In this document: positions 44,630-47,179 of the stretch, in pieces
How the letters are laid out: each line of letters starts with the position of its first letter
Position numbering within the stretch: the stretch's first letter is position 1
Assembly: GCA_030535795.1 (NCBI GenBank)
Contig: JAUNRE010000006.1
Span: forward strand, 1-47,179
Direction of reading: 5' to 3'
From: Akkermansia sp.
GTDB lineage: Bacteria > Verrucomicrobiota > Verrucomicrobiia > Verrucomicrobiales > Akkermansiaceae
DNA: 47,179 nucleotides
Notes under the pieces: generated by a model
What the model saw: only the letters and a program-made list of their open reading frames with translations
What the model was told of the DNA's origin: nothing
The model's database searches: none
Position numbers and translations under genes: made by a program

Positions 44630-46735
44630 ATGGCAACAGAGACAATGACCGACGCCGAGGCCGCACTCAACGCCTTGTATGGCTGCGATACCTTCGGGAT
44701 TAAAACGATGGAGAAGTACCTCTCCAAGAGCGCGTTCAAAAAGATGATGCTCACCGTGCAAAAGGGCGGTAAGCTCGACATCAGCATTGCCGATGAAGTT
44801 GCACAAGCCATGAAGGTGTGGGCGCTCAGCAAGGGCGCCACCCACTACACCCACTGGTTCCAGCCGCTCACCGATGCCACGGCTGAAAAACATGATTCCT
44901 TCGTGGAGCCCGATGGTAAGGGCGGCATGATTTGTGAGTTTACCGGTAAGAATCTCATTCAGGCGGAGCCCGATGCCTCCAGCTTCCCCAGCGGTGGTAT
45001 CCGCGCTACCTTCGAGGCTCGCGGCTACACAGCCTGGGATCCCACCAGCCCGGCGTTCATTAAGCGCACCGAGCACACGGTGACTCTTTGCATTCCCACG
45101 GCATTCTGCAGCTACACGGGCGAGGCGCTCGATAAGAAAACGCCGCTGCTGCGTTCCATGGCAGCCGTAGCGCACCAGACGACTCGCGTGCTGCATTGCT
45201 TCGGTATTGAGCCGAGCTATGTAGTGAGCAATCTGGGGGCGGAGCAGGAGTACTTCCTCATTGACCGCGACCTCTACCTGAAACGACCGGATCTCATCGA
45301 AACCGGGCGCACGCTGTTTGGATGTCTGCCCCCCAAGCACCAGCAGATGGAGGATCACTACTTCGGCTCCATCAAAGAGCGCGTGCTGGAGTTCATGATG
45401 AGTGTGGACAGGGCATTGTGGACGCTTGGTGTGCCCGCTAAAACACGCCACAATGAGGCCGCACCCGGTCAGTTCGAGATTTGCCCCCTCTTTGAGCCCT
45501 GCAATGTGGCAGTGGATCATAACGTGATGATTATGGACATCCTGCAGCGCCAGGCTCTCAAGTACAATCTTGTCTGCCTGCTGCACGAGAAGCCCTACGC
45601 CAGCGTGAACGGTTCCGGTAAGCATAACAACTGGTCGCTTTCCACGCCTGAGCTCGGCTCGCTGTTCTCCCCGGGCAAGACCCCGCATAGCAACCTGCTG
45701 TTCCTGACGTTCCTTTCCGCCGTCATCATGGGTGTGGATAAGCATGCTGATCTGCTGCGTGCTTCCATCGCCAAGGCCGGTAACGACCACCGTCTGGGCG
45801 CTGCCGAGGCTCCGCCCGCGATTATTTCCATCTTCCTGGGCGACCAGCTCACCGATATTATTGAGCAGATTAAGGCCGGTGGTGCCAAGTCCTCTGCCAC
45901 CAAGACAACCATGGAGCTTGGTGTGGATGTGTTGCCGGAGCTGCCCAAGGATACCACCGACCGTAACCGTACGTCGCCTTTTGCCTTTACCGGCAATAAG
46001 TTCGAATTCCGTGCCGTCGGCTCCTCGCAGACCTGCGCGTGGCCCATGGCGGTGCTCAACACCATTATGGCCGAGGCGCTTGATATTGTGGCAAGCCGTC
46101 TGGAGCCCTTTGCCGGCGCGCCTGAGTTCAAGGATGCCGTGCGTGATTTGATTAAGGAGCTTGTCACGAAGCACGATCGGGTTATCTTCAATGGCAACGG
46201 CTACTCCGAGGAATGGGTGGCCGAGGCAGAGAAGCGTGGCCTGCCGCATATCAAGTCCACCCCCGAGGCGCTTGACGTGTTGGCGCGTCCTGATACGATT
46301 GCTCTGATGGAGAAATACGGCGTGCTGAATCGCTCGGAGCTGCTGGCTCGCCGCGAGATTCAGATTGAGAACTTCGAGAAGCTTATTGATATTGAGGCTA
46401 AGACGTGCCTTAACATGCTGCGCACTATCTACCTGCCTGCCGTGGCTCGCCAAATGACCGAAATCTGCACCACCGTCAGCTCTATCCTGGCTGCCGGTAT
46501 CCCCGCAGGCATGAAGGCTGCCCGCGCTCAGGCGGCTCAGGTCGGCTCGCTTTATGATGAGCTCGTGCCCCGTGTCGATGCGTTGGAGGATGCCATCAAC
46601 TGCGGTGAGCCCCTCGTTATGCGCGCAGCCATGGAGGACGCGCGCCTCACGGTTGATGCTCTGGAGGCTATTGTCGCCGCCGACCGTTGGCCTGTGCCGA
46701 CGTATGCGCAGATGCTCAATATTCATAGCCGCTGA
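44630..46735 (+). CDS. glnN: Type III glutamine synthetase
   Basis: The 701-residue enzyme makes glutamine from glutamate, ammonia and ATP. Size and motifs are those of GSIII, not GSI (about 470): GATHYTHWFQPLT, FPSGGIRATFEARGYTAWDP, NEAAPGQFEICPLFEP, VNGSGKHNNWSLST and RNRTSPFAFTGNKFEFRAVGS. The catalytic core is followed by a long C-terminal helical domain. The ATG at 44630 is preferred; a start at 44561 would precede the promoter. No amtB, glnK or other nitrogen gene is adjacent. Confidence 0.96.
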   Translation: MATETMTDAEAALNALYGCDTFGIKTMEKYLSKSAFKKMMLTVQKGGKLDISIADEVAQAMKVWALSKGATHYTHWFQPLTDATAEKHDSFVEPDGKGGMICEFTGKNLIQAEPDASSFPSGGIRATFEARGYTAWDPTSPAFIKRTEHTVTLCIPTAFCSYTGEALDKKTPLLRSMAAVAHQTTRVLHCFGIEPSYVVSNLGAEQEYFLIDRDLYLKRPDLIETGRTLFGCLPPKHQQMEDHYFGSIKERVLEFMMSVDRALWTLGVPAKTRHNEAAPGQFEICPLFEPCNVAVDHNVMIMDILQRQALKYNLVCLLHEKPYASVNGSGKHNNWSLSTPELGSLFSPGKTPHSNLLFLTFLSAVIMGVDKHADLLRASIAKAGNDHRLGAAEAPPAIISIFLGDQLTDIIEQIKAGGAKSSATKTTMELGVDVLPELPKDTTDRNRTSPFAFTGNKFEFRAVGSSQTCAWPMAVLNTIMAEALDIVASRLEPFAGAPEFKDAVRDLIKELVTKHDRVIFNGNGYSEEWVAEAEKRGLPHIKSTPEALDVLARPDTIALMEKYGVLNRSELLARREIQIENFEKLIDIEAKTCLNMLRTIYLPAVARQMTEICTTVSSILAAGIPAGMKAARAQAAQVGSLYDELVPRVDALEDAINCGEPLVMRAAMEDARLTVDALEAIVAADRWPVPTYAQMLNIHSR

Positions 46736-46762
46736 TAGCGGTGCATATTCGCTGAAAATCAT

Positions 46763-46804
46763 CGGCTCTGCACATGCGGAGCCGAGGTGCTGTTGTAATT
46801 TTTC
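46763..46804 (+). terminator. Possible terminator of glnN
   Basis: CGGCTCTGC (46763-46771) and GCGGAGCCG (46776-46784) pair over 9 bp with one wobble. The U-rich tract AATTTTTCTT begins about 12 bases after the stem, further than ideal. Confidence 0.4.
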
Positions 46805-46825
46805 TTAAAAGTGTGTCATAGGGGG

Positions 46826-46853
46826 TTGACGCGTGGAGATTATTGTGTATAAT
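46826..46853 (+). promoter_or_regulatory. Promoter of the terminal Lys/Ala-rich gene
   Basis: TTGACG (46826-46831), 16-bp spacer and a perfect TATAAT (46848-46853). The start is expected at about 46860. Confidence 0.85.
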
Positions 46854-46858
46854 ACGCA

Positions 46859-46888
46859 CGCATTTTGTCAGTGACTTGACAAAATGCG
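46859..46888. repeat. Perfect inverted repeat at the 5' end of the predicted mRNA
   Basis: CGCATTTTGTCA (46859-46870) and TGACAAAATGCG (46877-46888) are exact inverted arms of 12 bases around GTGACT. The left arm begins at the predicted +1. It can be a 5' mRNA-protecting hairpin or a DNA operator. Confidence 0.75.
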
Positions 46889-46925
46889 TAAAGGGTGGAG
46901 TATCGCTCAATATCTACGTCACAAT

Positions 46926-47179
46926 ATGGCTACTGCAAAAAAGAAAACGGAGACCGGTGCGTCCAAAAACGCTAAGGTGAAGGTTGAAAAGGCTGAGGAA
47001 ACAAAAGCCGCCAAAGCAGCTGAGAAAACAGCCGCGAAAAAAACTGCTGTAAAACCGGCTGCCAAGAAAACGGCAGAAAAGAAAGCCCCTGCTGCTACCG
47101 CGGAGGTAAAGGCTCCGGCTGAGAAGAAGGCTGCTAAGCCCGCACCGAAAGCTGCTGCCAAGCCTGCCGCCAAGGCTAC
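46926..47179 (+). CDS. Lys/Ala-rich protein, N-terminal part (runs off the window)
   Basis: The first 84 codons from ATG 46926 encode a low-complexity basic stretch starting MATAKKKTETGASKN with repeated AAK/KKA units and no hydrophobic core. Such regions occur in histone H1-like proteins and as N-terminal extensions of IF-2, sigma factors or DksA-like proteins in this phylum. The domain that would identify it lies beyond the window. It has a strong own promoter and a leader of about 66 bases. Confidence 0.7.
   Translation, partial: MATAKKKTETGASKNAKVKVEKAEETKAAKAAEKTAAKKTAVKPAAKKTAEKKAPAATAEVKAPAEKKAAKPAPKAAAKPAAKA

Noticed and set aside
43547-46762. A 1071-codon open frame on the minus strand opposite lipA and glnN
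   Set aside because: It lies wholly antisense to two clear enzymes. The translation is His/Gly/Arg-rich with no domain, and the openness comes from GC-rich codon use of the true genes.

Overview
This window looks like chromosomal DNA of a verrucomicrobial bacterium, most likely Akkermansiaceae or a close relative. This is inferred from gene content and style, not from a marker gene. The supporting signs are a C-terminal IPEP sorting signal followed by a hydrophobic stretch and an Arg-rich tail (PEP-CTERM type), a type III glutamine synthetase, a MoxR/DUF58/VWA/DUF4159 cluster of the kind found in Planctomycetes-Verrucomicrobia, GC-rich coding sequence, and start codons that often lack a Shine-Dalgarno sequence. 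Many genes have near-consensus sigma-70-type promoters (TTGACN, 16-17 bp, TANNNT). No prophage, insertion sequence or CRISPR array was seen.

Layout. 1-1013: the tail of a gene (perhaps GTP-type PEP carboxykinase), a tRNA-Cys(GCA) with its own promoter and terminator, and a lipoprotein. 1035-4149 (minus): a K+ uptake operon trkH-trkA with a HAD phosphatase. 4205-10615 (minus): a long collinear run hprK, nif3-like, rluD-type, tyrosine recombinase, prfA, prmC and a membrane protein. 10711-13604 (minus): DUF1015 gene and serA, ending in a strong terminator. 13669-17369 (minus): a tightly overlapping sulfur/thiamine operon metY-cysK-thiE-thiM with a consensus promoter and a perfect 19-bp palindrome at the predicted transcription start. 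17464-18123: a lipoprotein.

18153-27633 (plus): a seven-kilobase-plus operon of a MoxR AAA+ ATPase, a DUF58 protein, two VWA-containing membrane proteins, a large three-helix membrane protein and a DUF4159 protein, all joined by overlaps or short gaps. Together they look like a cell-envelope chaperone or assembly machine. 27707-30769 (minus): a 1020-residue secreted protein that combines an S6-type (SPATE/IgA-protease-like) serine protease and beta-helix passenger with a PEP-CTERM tail instead of an autotransporter barrel. A secreted protein of unknown function is divergent from it.

31796-38453 (minus): the complete F1Fo ATP synthase operon atpB-E-F-H-A-G-D-C, with an unusually short delta subunit. 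38500-43179 (minus): a vitamin B12 uptake operon. A cobalamin riboswitch precedes a TonB-dependent receptor (BtuB-like), a membrane-anchored family 5 solute-binding protein and a TonB. 43244-46735 (plus): a small membrane protein, lipoyl synthase (lipA) and type III glutamine synthetase (glnN). The window ends inside a Lys/Ala-rich gene whose mRNA should begin with a perfect 12-bp hairpin.

The most interesting items are the S6 protease/PEP-CTERM chimera with a palindrome inside its promoter spacer, the B12-riboswitch operon containing a peptide/nickel-family binding protein without a permease, and the palindromic operator of the sulfur/thiamine operon.
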